Positions 1 through 59,777 are shown, counted from the first letter of the stretch. The stretch: DNA of 64,000 bases from Amorphochlora amoebiformis (GCA_054601695.1 BAAHQB010000169.1:248001-312000); one strand, 5' to 3'. Program-made: numbers and translations. The notes: generated by a model from the sequence alone, not told the origin.

Positions 1-97
1 ATATATATATATATATATATTATATTATATATATATATAGATATATATAGATATATATATATATATATACATATATATTACCAGTGAGTGAGTGAGA

Positions 98-199
98 GAG
101 CGATAGAGACCGAGACGAGAAAAGAAAGGGAAAAAAAAAGAAAGAGAGAGAGCGAGAAGAGAGAGAGCGATAAGAGAGAGAGCGAGAAGAGAGAGAGCG

Positions 200-234
<35 letters not shown>

Positions 235-363
235 CGGGAGAGAGAGAGAGAGGGGAAGTAGAGAGGGAGAGAAAGAGAAGAGAGAGAGAAGAGAGAGAAA
301 GAGAGAGAAGAGCGAGGAGAGAAAGAGAGAGAGAAAGAGCGAGGCGAGAGAGAGAGAAAGAGC

Positions 364-397
<34 letters not shown>

Positions 398-560
398 CGA
401 AAGAGGTCTAATTTTTTGACCTCTCTCTTTACCTCTCTCTTCTCTCTCTCTTGATCTCTCTCTTCTCTCTCTTTTCTCTCTCCCCTCTCTCTCTCCTCCT
501 CTCTCTCTTTTCTCTCTTTCTCTCTTTTCTCTCTTTCTCTCTTTTCTCTCTTTCTCTCTC
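98..560. repeat. GA-rich tract followed by CT-rich tract (inverted purine/pyrimidine arms)
   Basis: Roughly 98-395 is almost purely GA and 418-560 almost purely CT on the same strand, with near-identical joining pieces (GTCGAAAGAG at 394 and 576). The arms can pair with each other. The block lies in the intron after the last visible WDR46 exon; no coding exon is seen in 1-599. Confidence 0.8.
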
Positions 561-599
561 TCTGAAGAGAGAGAGGTCGAAAGAGATAAGTTTTTTGAC

Positions 600-10042
<9,443 letters not shown>

Positions 10043-10280
10043 GCCGGAAAAATCGAACCGAATTAATCGGATGATAACTCCGAGATGCATATATCATAAT
10101 TAGATATGTTAGTATATGTATTCTAGATATAAAACATCACGCAAACTTGTCACATCTGTCACGCTAATTTGTCGGGACGAGTCACGGGGATCCCGGGGAA
10201 TTAGAAAAATAATCTGCGGCCCAAAAAGTTCCACCCCACCTGTCACGCTATTTGGTCACGCTCATAACACGTGTCTCAAA
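10043..10280. promoter_or_regulatory. Divergent promoter between the WDR46-like and PNGase A-like genes
   Basis: These 238 bp separate two start codons pointing outward, so one region must serve both genes. It is free of (TA)n arrays and holds TGTCACGC at 10157-10164 and 10241-10248, related TCACGC/GGTCACGC at 10137-10142 and 10255-10262, and a CACGTG E-box at 10268-10273. The same octamer is abundant in the other divergent promoter at 38029-38343. Regulatory function is inferred from position and recurrence only. Confidence 0.6.
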
Positions 10281-30973
<20,693 letters not shown>

Positions 30974-31013
30974 CTTATATATATATATATTATAATATAT
31001 ATATAAAACACAC

Positions 31014-31087
<74 letters not shown>

Positions 31088-31271
31088 GTGACAATGTATA
31101 TATATATATAGTATATATATAAAAATATATCATGTTTTATAGTGTTATAACGTGGAACATATCTGAAATATATTATAATCTGTATTAATATTATATATTT
31201 TTATATATTATATATATACATACATACATACACATATATATATATATATATATATATTATGTATGTAACAC

Positions 31272-31315
<44 letters not shown>

Positions 31316-31338
31316 ACATATGAGTGTGTGTATCTAGG

Positions 31339-31383
<45 letters not shown>

Positions 31384-31463
31384 TATATATATATGAATAA
31401 TATATATGAGAATGAATGCATATATATTATATATATATATATATACATTCAACATGTATATAA

Positions 31464-31514
<51 letters not shown>

Positions 31515-31585
31515 ATATATATATATATATATGTATATGTTCATATAAAATATAAATATAAATGACAAGCACATACATATTTGTC

Positions 31586-31623
<38 letters not shown>

Positions 31624-31627
<4 letters not shown>

Positions 31628-31735
31628 CGAGTCTTTAAGAGTCTTAGCGGTCTTAAACGTCACAAATGTCGCACCGAATTAATCAACCGAGCAAACAAGC
31701 ACTACACTTCTAAAGAGAAAGATTTGCTTCATCAT
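31624..31735 (+). mobile_element. Retroelement-like C2H2 finger fragment, plus-strand copy
   Basis: The open frame reads [15 protein letters not shown], then [21 protein letters not shown]-x(n)-F-x-SLSGL-x-x-H is the style of zinc finger seen near the end of some non-LTR retrotransposon proteins. A near-identical copy is inverted at 23522-23633. The rest of 30939-31985 is (TA)n plus a 50-bp non-repeat patch at 31827-31876. Confidence 0.55.
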
Positions 31736-31770
31736 GTATGTATGTATGTATGTACATACATATAGATACA

Positions 31771-31829
<59 letters not shown>

Positions 31830-31877
31830 ACACAACGCCGGTTACATGTGGGAAGAGGCTTCCAGAGTGGCTTAGGT

Positions 31878-31917
<40 letters not shown>

Positions 31918-31989
31918 ATATACACATATATATATATAAATATATAGATATACATATATAAACATATTATCCGAGTAAATATATATTGT

Positions 31990-32165
31990 GTAGATACCAT
32001 CATATCTGAATAGTCACTAACAGTAAGTTAAAATACGTTCACTAACCCTATCGCATCTAAACGAGATGCAAGCTCGGTAGGAATATTCTCTAACAGTAAG
32101 TTAAAAAACGTTAACTGACCCCATCGCATCTAAACGAGACGCGGACTTGGTCGAAATACTCTAAA
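31990..32165. repeat. Two-copy tandem repeat, about 80 bp
   Basis: TAACAGTAAGTTAAAAxACGTT and CGCATCTAAACGAGA occur twice (about 32017-32090 and 32091-32160). A diverged GCGTTAACTGACCC piece recurs at 32873. It is intergenic, between PNGase A and the transposon. Confidence 0.75.
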
Positions 32166-32186
32166 TTATATTGAATAGATATATGC

Positions 32187-32240
<54 letters not shown>

Positions 32241-32340
32241 TTGTATAATACATACACAAATATATACATGAGTGTGTATGTGTAGAGAAATATATATATT
32301 GATTTATATAGTTTTATGTATATGTACATATTTACATAAC

Positions 32341-32390
<50 letters not shown>

Positions 32391-32441
32391 CATATATAAT
32401 ATATATATATATATATACACATATACATATATATATATACG

Positions 32442-32491
<50 letters not shown>

Positions 32492-32599
32492 CAAAAACAT
32501 GTAAATATACATATACATATACATACTTATATATATATACATACACATATATACATATATATATATACATATACATATATCCACATAACTATCACACAA

Positions 32600-32992
32600 A
32601 ACCCATAATCAGACTATGTGGATACGAGATGTGTGCAGAAGAAGGCATGCTGCTCTCAGCCGCCCATGGACCTCAAACAGTGATCAGGCATCGACATTGG
32701 TATGGGGCCGACGGGTGCGGGGTCCGGGTGGCCGGGTCCGAAAGATGCGCGTGACAGCCTGGCCAGTTCGTCACACAATTGCAATCGGATTCATATCTAG
32801 ACGCTGTGTAGAGCACATGTATGTACATGCTCTAGATGCTGTGCGTGGCAGTTGGCAGCGACCCAATCGGAACGCGTTAACTGACCCGAATGATAGACTC
32901 GGTTTGAACTAACTTGAATCATTGTAGCTTAAGTACCGTCACATCTGTATCAATTGCAAGTCGCTGATGCTAAATTTTTGGATTAGCCTAGT
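32600..32992. other. Balanced-composition intergenic segment with an unassigned 98-codon frame
   Basis: An unusually GC-rich patch carries an open frame at 32616-32912 ([20 protein letters not shown] at its start). It is Arg/Trp-rich and resembles no family I know. It lies immediately outside the transposon's left repeat, so it could be the flank of an older insertion. I do not claim a gene. Confidence 0.35.
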
Positions 32993-33000
32993 CATGCTCT

Positions 33001-33023
33001 AGCAGGCCTTGTTAAATTACGCG
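33001..33023 (+). repeat. Left terminal inverted repeat of the Harbinger-type element
   Basis: Pairs with 36299-36321 in inverse orientation with one mismatch (AGCAGGCC here, AGCAAGCC in the partner). The core GCCTTGTTAAATTACGCG is identical in both arms. Similarity continues inward for roughly 15 bp with small gaps (TTCACGTGGG against TCACGCGG). Confidence 0.85.
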
Positions 33024-33112
33024 TTCACGTGGGTAATACACTAGCTAGACTAGAATACAGACAAATACACAATGGCTCAAAGAATAATATCGAAATAGTT
33101 AATTGAACAAAT

Positions 33113-34429
33113 TTAATCGTCTGTAAGCTGATTATCAAGTTGGACAAACATTTTGCGGAAATAAGGATTTTTGAATCGCTTCACAGGAGTTTTTTTAATA
33201 ACTATTATGTCCGAACCATCACTATTATCTCTATTGTTGGATTGTGTGCACTTGATGTCAGAGACGCAACACAATCGTCGTTGCCGGAAGGTTGGAGTGT
33301 ATTCCTCATCAGTAGGATTGTATTCTTTTTCACTGTCCCCTGAGTTATAGGCCTCCTCGTCACCTTCCTTCCATTCTGGATCCTCCCAGCTTTGAGGCGA
33401 TCTCTCTTGGTAGCTCCGCAGTGTGATGCTGGATCGGTTGCTGTCGTCTGCCGCAGATTCTATTGAGCCACAAGACACGCAATCGCTTCCCTCCTCGCCA
33501 ATAGCATCCAGGTCGTCTATCGTCATTTCCTGCTGGACGCCCTCTCGTGGCTCCAATTCGTCCCCCGTGCAATCGTCATGCTGTTTAGAGTCCTCCTCGA
33601 AACCGGCAGACTGCGTGATGGAAGAAACGGGAGACATGGGCTTCTTGGAGTAGCGACGGAGCAGCTGAAGACTTCAGCCGACACTCTCTTCATCACTGTT
33701 GCAGTCGAGTTCCTCAGAATCCGTTGTGATGTTCTGGAAACATATGCCGATCCAATGCTTGTTCTTGCGCCAACTCCATGACCCAGCTTCTGATCGCACT
33801 CCATCTGGGACTTTGTATGCGTAGACGAGCTCTTCTTGTTCAGTGTGATCCTCGTAGAGGGCTTTCATAATGCGCTTGGACACTTTGACTCCAGACTCGA
33901 ACATGGTGCTTGGGGAATTGAAGATGTCCATATCCTTGGGGTGCATGTACTTGACCTTCCACACGAAAAGTCCGTAGTCGGGGTAGACCTTGAAGCTGAA
34001 TTTGGCGATCCCCGGCCGGTGAAACATGACGACTGTCTCGTTCTTCAGGACGAGCTTCACGCTTGGAGGCCCGGTTGCGAGACGGTTCATAAGCTCCTTC
34101 TTTTCAGACTTGTACGCCATGGCCTTGTGCTCTTCAGAGCCGATTTCTTCGGGGGGGGTCTCGCCGGCAGATGATGGTCCAATGATGGGCTCAGCTGTCT
34201 GGTCCATGAAGTTTCCCATGGTCTTGAGGTATTTGATCTTGTTTCGAATCTGTTCTGGATCCTTCTTGCCCTTGAAGACGTTCATGGAGAGGTACGCCCA
34301 CTTGTTTTTCTTGCCCTTGAAGACGTTCATGGAGAGGTAGGCCCACTTGTTTTTCTCGCCCTTGGGGATTGTTTTGTGTCCATTCTTCAGACTTTGGATC
34401 TGCGCTGGAGTCCAGTTCGACTTCCCCAT
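33113..34429 (-). pseudogene. Myb/SANT-like Harbinger accessory protein, interrupted by an in-frame TGA
   Basis: The first segment (34429-33674, 251 aa) starts MGKSNWTPAQIQSLKNG and contains QIRNKIKYLKTMG, a Myb/SANT-type DNA-binding helix set like that of the PIF/Harbinger accessory protein, which recruits transposase to DNA. A TGA at 33676-33674 ends it. The same frame then stays open from 33673 to 33113 (to LDNQLTDD) with an acidic, low-complexity C-terminal region, so the TGA probably interrupts one protein of about 438 codons. Inside the Myb-like part, 45 bp (15 codons, NKWAYLSMNVFKGK) are tandemly duplicated at about 34263-34352 with a single base change. A true stop plus a chance downstream frame is the alternative. 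Confidence 0.75.
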
Positions 34430-34740
34430 GATCAGGTTGGCGGTTGAGATTTGGCGGGTAGATGTGCGTGCAGCCGCGAATTGTGGCCGAGAAAATCATA
34501 ATCTTGTCAATAGTCTAATAATACCTAAATTGATAATTCTGGAATTTCCGATATTACCGGGTATTGCCGGGTATTGCCGGGTAGTTAACCACATGGTCAA
34601 TGACCGGGATTAGGCCTATTTACCCAAATCACAAAAAAGACACCGGATTTGGGCGATGGAGGGCGTCTCTGGGTGTGTATTCCCGCGCATAAAAACCAGT
34701 AAACATGAAATTAAATGTTATTGCCGGGCTGTTTTCCATC

Positions 34741-34798
34741 GTGGTTAACCGGGTGGTTAACCGGGTGGTTAACCGGGTGGTTAACCGGGTGGTTAACC
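34741..34798. repeat. 12-bp tandem repeat GTGGTTAACCGG in the transposon's divergent spacer
   Basis: Four full copies and one partial copy of a 12-bp unit centred on the palindrome GGTTAACC. It lies between the two divergent transposon genes. A related cluster of ATTGCCGGGT units followed by GTTAACC lies at 34552-34593. The position suggests binding sites for the element's own Myb-like protein, but that is inference. Confidence 0.85.
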
Positions 34799-34932
34799 AG
34801 TTGGGTAGGTGCAGATGATGGGAAGAGAGAAAACAGTGGATAATTTTGTTTGTTTTCAGGACGAGAGACATAGCAATAACTGTTTTCGAACGTTATTTCT
34901 TCAAATTCTCATCGGCACGGTTCATATCAATA

Positions 34933-36042
34933 ATGGGACTGTCTCCCGAAGAGTTTGTGTATCTTTTCGATACCTACAACCCGTTGACCGAGGTCACCAT
35001 GATGGACATGATGATGCTTTTGCATTTCGCTTGGGTGTATCCCACTGGTGAACAGGGAGGGGCCACATAGAAGCTTTCTAGGCAAACGTACGCCAAACGG
35101 ATATGGGCCTCGCTAGCATCACTAAGTGCTCATGTGTCCATGCGAGAAATCACAATGGACCATCGATTCAAAAACTGCATTCGCCTAGACGGTCCAACAC
35201 AATACTGCTCTTTGTTCACCGACTCGTCCGATTTTTGTGTAAATGCGCCAACTAGTACAAATGATAGGAAGAAGCACTACTCCTTCAAGCGACGTGGCTA
35301 CGGCATGCGCTACGCCATAGCGGTATCAACAGATACCGGGGACATCTGTTGGCTGAGCGATGGAGACCCTGCTGGCTCCAAAGGAGACATCACCATCAAT
35401 CGTGAGGGTGGGTTATCGAGCAAGCTGAAATTCTTCGAACGGATTGGCGCCGATGGAGCTTATCTCTGCAGGAAAGACCCCGAGTATGTGTGTCCAATCA
35501 GGAGGCCTCGTGGCGGATCTCTCACAGAATGGCAGATATCATGGAACAACGACCATTCTCGAGATCGCATTATAGTTGAGAACGTCTTCAGCAGGGTCAA
35601 ACAGTTCAAGAGCATGCGATCGTGGCATCATGACAGAAATGTTCACTCACAGATCGCACATCTTGTATTCGGTCTCGTTCAGGTCAAGAATAAATTCCGC
35701 CCTCTGCGAGAGTTTGTGCGCAACGAGGCTTACAAGGCTGAGGTCAAACGGTCATGGGCGATGGCTGAACGTCTTGGAACAATAGTCAAAGCTCCACAAC
35801 CACAGACTAAGCGTCGCCGTCGTGATAGAAGCTCTCCACAACCAGCTACCGACGAGGATCAACATGACGATAGCAACGAAGAAGACCATGGTCCGAGGAG
35901 GCGCTTTGCTATCGATGAGGTCTTGGCGGTCAACATATCGAACAGAAACTTTGAACGAATGCTTGTTGCAGAACACAAGGCAGGGGAGCGGAAAGATAGA
36001 TTGTTGAGACGTAATGCTCGAAGACAAAATGAACAAGTTTAG
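34933..36042 (+). pseudogene. Harbinger-type DDE transposase, interrupted by an in-frame TAG
   Basis: One frame runs from ATG 34933 (MGLSPEEFVYLFDTYNPL) to the stop at 36040-36042, about 370 codons, broken only by TAG at 35068-35070. The break lies inside the N-terminal helix-turn-helix: HFAWVYPTGEQGGA before it and KLSRQTYAKRIWASLAS after it, like the FGVSRSTVSRI region of HARBI1-type nucleases. Frame and homology continue across it, so this is a nonsense mutation rather than the end of a gene. The candidate catalytic acids are the D of FTDSSDF, the D of GADGAY and the E of VENVFSRVKQFK. The C-terminus is basic (KRRRRDR) then acidic. A good acceptor (TTGTTTTCAG) ends at 34859, so an upstream exon is possible. 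Confidence 0.85.
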
Positions 36043-36071
36043 TTTGTTGTGTGTGTGTATATATATATAAA

Positions 36072-36122
<51 letters not shown>

Positions 36123-36298
36123 CGCCAAATTTGTTAGAAAATGCTATTGATTGTGCTGTGCGTGTCGTTCAATAATTAGTTGCATAATTAAAAAATTGAT
36201 TTAGTTTAATTATTGTGATACAAACGATTCGATTTAAAACAGATATCTAAAAATTTCTATGCACTACTGCCGGTTTGTGACGGCGATTGACCGCGTGA

Positions 36299-36321
36299 CG
36301 CGTAATTTAACAAGGCTTGCT
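36299..36321 (-). repeat. Right terminal inverted repeat of the Harbinger-type element
   Basis: Reverse complement of 33001-33023 at 22 of 23 bases. It lies about 260 bp past the transposase stop codon. A run of (TA)n follows roughly 10 bp outside it. Confidence 0.85.
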
Positions 36322-36422
36322 AAGCACGTTTTATATATATATTCTTGCCACATGTCTAGATGTGTCTACGTAGTCCCAGTATCATATAGTAGTAGATCTA
36401 GTAGATATACTCTGACTAGTCT

Positions 36423-36465
<43 letters not shown>

Positions 36466-36750
36466 TAGATATATATATAACTTAACAGTCTATTTCTACC
36501 AATCAAAGAAAAAGGAAATATATAAGTCTAGATCTAGTAGATGATAAAACTTATGACATTTTTTTTTACTCTAGATACTAGATATATATGTTACTACTAC
36601 TGTACTAGTACTAGATAAATTTCTATCGAGATACATATGCCATTTAAAGGTTTAAGATATCAAAATTTGGGTAACGTAAGTTCTAACGTTCCAAGTACAG
36701 CGCATTCTTTTAAGCTATCAGCTGCAGTAACGAAGTAATATATTGCTAAT

Positions 36751-38028
36751 CTAAGCCTCCGGAGCGGCAATCGCATCCAATTTCTCTCGCTCCTCCTTAA
36801 GCCTCTCGGTGAGAACAGGGTCCTTGGGAAGGGAGACCTTGAGGACATCATTCTTGAGGTCGCTGGTAATCTCGTCCTTGTTCACGTCAGGAGGAAGGGG
36901 ATACGAGTTAAAGAATTGATGGGTGATGTTGTAACGCTTGTGGTGCTCCTCGGCTTCGCCTCGAATTACTAAAACAGGGCCACGAACCTCGACGGTCAAG
37001 TCTTTTTCCTGGAACGTTGAGTCAAAATCAGCCGTCGCGTACGTGTACGAAGGAGACGCATGGTTCCACAAAAACATCCCATGGGAGATGTGCACAAATA
37101 TGTCAAGTACCTTGAGACCAGGTTTCTTCATCTCAAGGGTGTACTCTTTATCGTTCTCCCCAAATTTAACTTGGCTTTCACGGGCGGTTTGAGCCATAAT
37201 TTCCATGGGGTTGAACAGCTCTGCATCGGTTTCGCATCCCTGAAGGCAATCAGATGTGATACTAGATACACTGGGTGATCGTAGAATATGAAGCCTACCT
37301 GGTTGCACGTATCAACGCAAGTTTGTGGGTCCAGGAGCCATCGGCAGCGCGAGAAACAGCTTCCGAAGCACTCCTCTTTGGAGCACGACTCGTTCCTGTG
37401 GTTCTTGAGGGCCATATCGAGCACAGCATCCTTGAATTCGTTGCGGACACGGTTCTGAATCTCCACATATTCGGCATGGTCGTGTGGCATGCTAGGCTCC
37501 GCACCATGGGGCACCATGCCCCCAGCAAGAATCTGCGGAAACATACCCATAGCCTGCGCAGCCTCTTTGTGGCTGATGTGACCATCCCCGTTCTGTCAAA
37601 TGTTGGCAATGATGAGGTACAACACGACTTTTAGAATCAAGACAACGGAAAAAAGAGGAACAACGGAAAAAAGAGGACGTGCTCACCATATCGCACTGGT
37701 CGACGGCCCCCGGCATCATTCCATGCATAATCATCATCATCCTTCCAGGCACGTGAGAGCGCTCTTCGTGCATAACCTCTTCAATCATATTTTTGAGTTC
37801 TTCCGGGGTAACTTTTCCATCGTCATCTTCGTCTGCCACCGGATACGCTTGGCAAACGCCGGGGCTAGCCTCACACCCCAAACCAAGGCTCTTGGAGGAG
37901 GCTTCAGGGAGTGCATTGTAACCAACGAAAAGAAGAAGAGCCACATTGATCGCCAATGAGACGGATAGGAGGACAGATTTTATGCGAATGGTGCGTCGGG
38001 GACGCTCTGTGAAGGTCGTGTACTCCAT
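36751..38028 (-). CDS. Membrane-anchored EF-hand / Cys-rich / Hsp20 fusion protein
   Basis: Exons 38028-37687, 37592-37299, 37239-37111 and 37008-36751 (stop TAG) encode 340 aa; all introns are phase 0 and short (94, 59 and 102 nt). ATG 38028 is preceded by an A at -3. Residues about 19-39 are one hydrophobic helix after a basic start (RPRRTIRIK), so a type II anchor is likely. EF-hand loop 1 is DEDDDGKVTPEE (66-77). Loop 2, DMNGDGHISHKE (113-124), is assembled exactly across intron 1, which confirms that junction. A Met-rich stretch lies between them. Seven cysteines follow (184-214, spacing C4C3C3C8C3C3C, with an N-E-S sequon). An Hsp20 domain ends the protein: YTLEMKKPGLK joined to EKDLTVEVRGPVLVIRGEAE, then DEITSDLKNDVLKVSLPKDP. 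Probable role: Ca2+-responsive chaperone in the secretory lumen, by inference. I know no family with this combination. Confidence 0.9.
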
Positions 38029-38343
38029 CTTGCTTTCTCTTAATTCCGCCGCTTTCAAGGTGAGGATTGGACAGCGATGTGATCACTTCGCCGAATTTCT
38101 TGCTGAAGATTTTCGAACTTGGACGTTACTCACGCCTATGTCACGCTTATGTCACGCACAAGTCATGCACATGATAGATCTATGTCACGCATACATTCTA
38201 TAAATGTCACGCATTGTCACGCTATATCAAGCACTTTATAAATTTTATTTTATCGCACATATGATATCATACGCATGATTTTGCTTCGCCGCGTGATGTC
38301 ACGCTTATCACGTTGTCACTATAGCTGGTCACGTGAAAGGGCG
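38029..38343. promoter_or_regulatory. Divergent promoter between the EF-hand/Hsp20 gene and PRMT2
   Basis: This 315-bp spacer between two outward start codons holds six perfect TGTCACGC octamers (38139, 38150, 38183, 38205, 38215 and 38297), further TCACGC variants, and GGTCACGTGA with a central E-box just before the PRMT2 start. The same octamer occurs in the other divergent promoter (10043-10280). The density is far above chance in this TA-rich window. The binding factor is unknown. Confidence 0.65.
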
Positions 38344-56739
<18,396 letters not shown>

Positions 56740-57493
56740 CCCTTAACCACAGATCCATTCAGTAGGCTGATAGCTATTAACTACGTATCCATTGGATAGC
56801 TATTAGCTACGTATTCATTTGGTAGTGACTGTCTAGCTGTGACGATATCTATATTTTAAAAACGTACATGTGACGAAAAATCTCAATTTTGATTTAGTCT
56901 TTTGAGATATTTGATAAACTATGTTACAATGCACGGGTTAGCTAGGCAAGTAGTAGTATATAACAATAAATGATCTCAGATTGCGTTACACTAAACTAAA
57001 AAAATATTCATCTCTCTAAAGGTTTTCCGATCTCAGAGAAAACTTCTAAATGTGTAAAAATATACTCTAGGTACTAGATATATCATAGTACTTTAATAGC
57101 TAATGATATAGGTTCTAGAGTCTAGACAGTAAACACTGTTTACTAAACAGTAGGCTCAGATTTCAATACACCTACTACCCAGCGTACATACACCAGATAT
57201 AAGTGTTCGGCTACATGTATTAGACATACCTACATACATAAAATAGATCTGCTAGATGTATATCATTGAGCTTTTTGCAGCATCTCGAGTCCATATAGAC
57301 TAGATAGATACACATTCAAGCAATTATGCTAGTTAAACGGTGCCAATGATGACTTGAATTATGATTTGTATAAACAAAAAACTTAAAATTTCTTAAAAAT
57401 GCGATTCGGTCTATCGACAAAAACCTTGATAACGTTATCCAGAGACACACACTGTATGAGTCTTCTCTAGCTTCTGGTTTCACTGTTGTGGGC
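56740..57493. other. Convergent 3' region between PRMT2 and the kinase gene
   Basis: These 754 bp lie between two facing stop codons and should hold both 3' UTRs. Composition is AT-rich but not repetitive, apart from a diverged doublet (GATAGCTATTAACTACGTATCC and TATTAGCTACGTATTCATT) at 56768-56820. No exon or clear polyadenylation signal could be singled out. Confidence 0.6.
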
Positions 57494-57551
57494 TTACTCC
57501 TCAGGGTCAGCGTAAGTCATGTTAAACGTTGATGGAAACGATGCTTACTTG

Positions 57552-57592
<41 letters not shown>

Positions 57593-58204
57593 CATATATC
57601 CATATATATGTATATGTATACATATATCCATATATATGTGTGTATGTATGGTTATACATGCATGTGTGTATATATATGTATATATATATATATATATATA
57701 TGTACATACATATATATATATCTATATATATATATAGATACATACATACATACATACATACATACACATATACATATATATATATATATGTCATATATTC
57801 AGATATAAGTACATACAAGCAATCTATAAGTTGTGACGGAGGTGTTTCCCGATGCCTCCAAAAACTATTCTAGGGTTCGCTCGTTTGGTTCATACCTAAG
57901 TATGCAAATGTATATTACAGTTTGTATGTGTATATATATGCTTGTGAATGAATTTACGTGCGCGTGTATGTGTGGGGGTATTATTAATATTTCGGAAAGT
58001 GTTATATAAATAAATATATATTATATATATAATTATATATATATATATATGTATGTGTATTTAGTACATGAATATTTATCCGTTATCTAAGTATATGCAT
58101 GTATTTCAATAATATTAGATTAAACATGTACATGTATAAACATTTACATGTATAAATGTCGATTTTGCATTTGAATGATATATCTATATATATATATGTG
58201 TACA

Positions 58205-58282
<78 letters not shown>

Positions 58283-59451
58283 CCCAAACCCTAAATATAT
58301 ATATGTATATTTATATATGTATTGTATAATCGTATCCATAACAATATATATATATATATATATATATACACCATACATTTAAACTGATTCATTCTTCGTG
58401 CCTCTCTTTTTTTCCCCTTATTCAACCCCCCCCCCCCCCCCGGGGGATACCCTAGCTTTCTCCCGGGGGGGGGGGTTGAGAATGAGAGAAAAGGGAAAGA
58501 TACGTGAAATAAAAGGGTGTCGAAGCGCTGGAGGGTTAGGGTTAGGGTTAGGGTTAGGGTTAGGGTCAGGGTTAGGGTTAGGGTTAGGGTTAGGGTTAGG
58601 ATTAGGGCTAGGGCTGTTAAGCTTATGGGGGTGGTTGGGCTGGGAAGCAGAGATATTATGCACTCTCTATCTCTATCTCTATCTCTCTCCCTCTCTCTCT
58701 CTCGCTCTCCCTCTCTCTCTCCCCCTCTCTCCCCTTTCTCCCTCTCTCTCTCACCTCTCACGTCGCTTCTCTTCTTATCTCTCTATCTCTCACATTCGTG
58801 GAAAGCGAGGATAGGAAAAATCGTAATCATGAGATGAGAAGATGGAAAGAATATCAATTTTGCGAGCGCCAAGCGATAAGTCAGAGAGGGGGAGAGAGAG
58901 CGAGAGAGAGCTGGGGTGCGCATAACAACCCACTGCCCTCTCAAGCGAGGACTTTGCGAGCGCTAAGCGATAAGTCAGAGAGCGGGAGAGAGAGCGAGAG
59001 AGCTAGGGAGTGCATAACACACCACTGGCCTCTTAAGCGAGGATAGAAACAGAGAGAAAGTTGGGAAAATTGCCTTGGCGAGCGGAGAGGCGGTCGTTGG
59101 GGTTGTAGGTTAGAAGTGTGAGTAAAAACCGAACGAATTCTGACGGTGTATGCACGTGAGGGTGTGTATGTGATATTTTTTTCTGTAAGTGTGATGTAAG
59201 GAGGTTTGATTCTAGGTATGGAAACGGGTTATGTGTGTGTGTATGTATTTGGTTTGTGTAGGTATGTGTTTGATGGTGAACATGTGGTATGTGTATGTGT
59301 GTTGTGATTATACTTAAATGAACATTTGTGTATTACATGGATATTCAATATATACATATATATATATATATATATTAGTATACGTTTATGTATATGTATA
59401 TACATATATATATATATATATTTATATATATGTTCATTTATACATACAAAC

Positions 59452-59484
<33 letters not shown>

Positions 59485-59638
59485 TCTAATACAAATTATT
59501 GTATTGCATACATATTCAAACACAGTATAATGTATATCCATGTAAATATATATATATATATATAATATATATATAAAATATATATATATAATATTTATAT
59601 ATATATATCCTAGTATCCTAGTAAATATATATATATAT

Positions 59639-59686
<48 letters not shown>

Positions 59687-59741
59687 CAACCACCTTGAAT
59701 TTCGGGATCCTATAGTGTCGGATAATATATATATATAATAT

Positions 59742-59777
<36 letters not shown>

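Larger units (their letters stand above)
33001..36321. mobile_element. PIF/Harbinger-type DNA transposon with terminal inverted repeats
   Basis: The 23 bp at 33001-33023 and the reverse complement of 36299-36321 match at 22 of 23 positions, with weaker matching continuing a few bases on either side (outer edge near 32993 and 36328). Between them lie two divergently transcribed coding regions, a Myb/SANT-like protein and a DDE nuclease, which is the classical PIF/Harbinger layout. Base composition is balanced compared with the TA-rich surroundings. I could not identify a clear 3-bp target-site duplication. Both genes carry one in-frame stop, so the copy looks inactivated. Confidence 0.85.

Noticed and set aside
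31827-31876. AG|...|GT bounded 50-bp patch as an exon of the PNGase or another gene
   Set aside because: PNGase already has a stop at 30936-30938, phases do not connect, and no family resemblance was found in any of its three frames.
32616-32912. 98-codon open frame as a gene
   Set aside because: No recognisable family, no splice context or codon support; listed only as an unassigned segment.
33674-35070. Genome-wide stop-codon recoding (UAG/UGA read as sense)
   Set aside because: The EF-hand/Hsp20 gene ends in TAG with no meaningful extension, and no host exon contains in-frame TAG or TGA.
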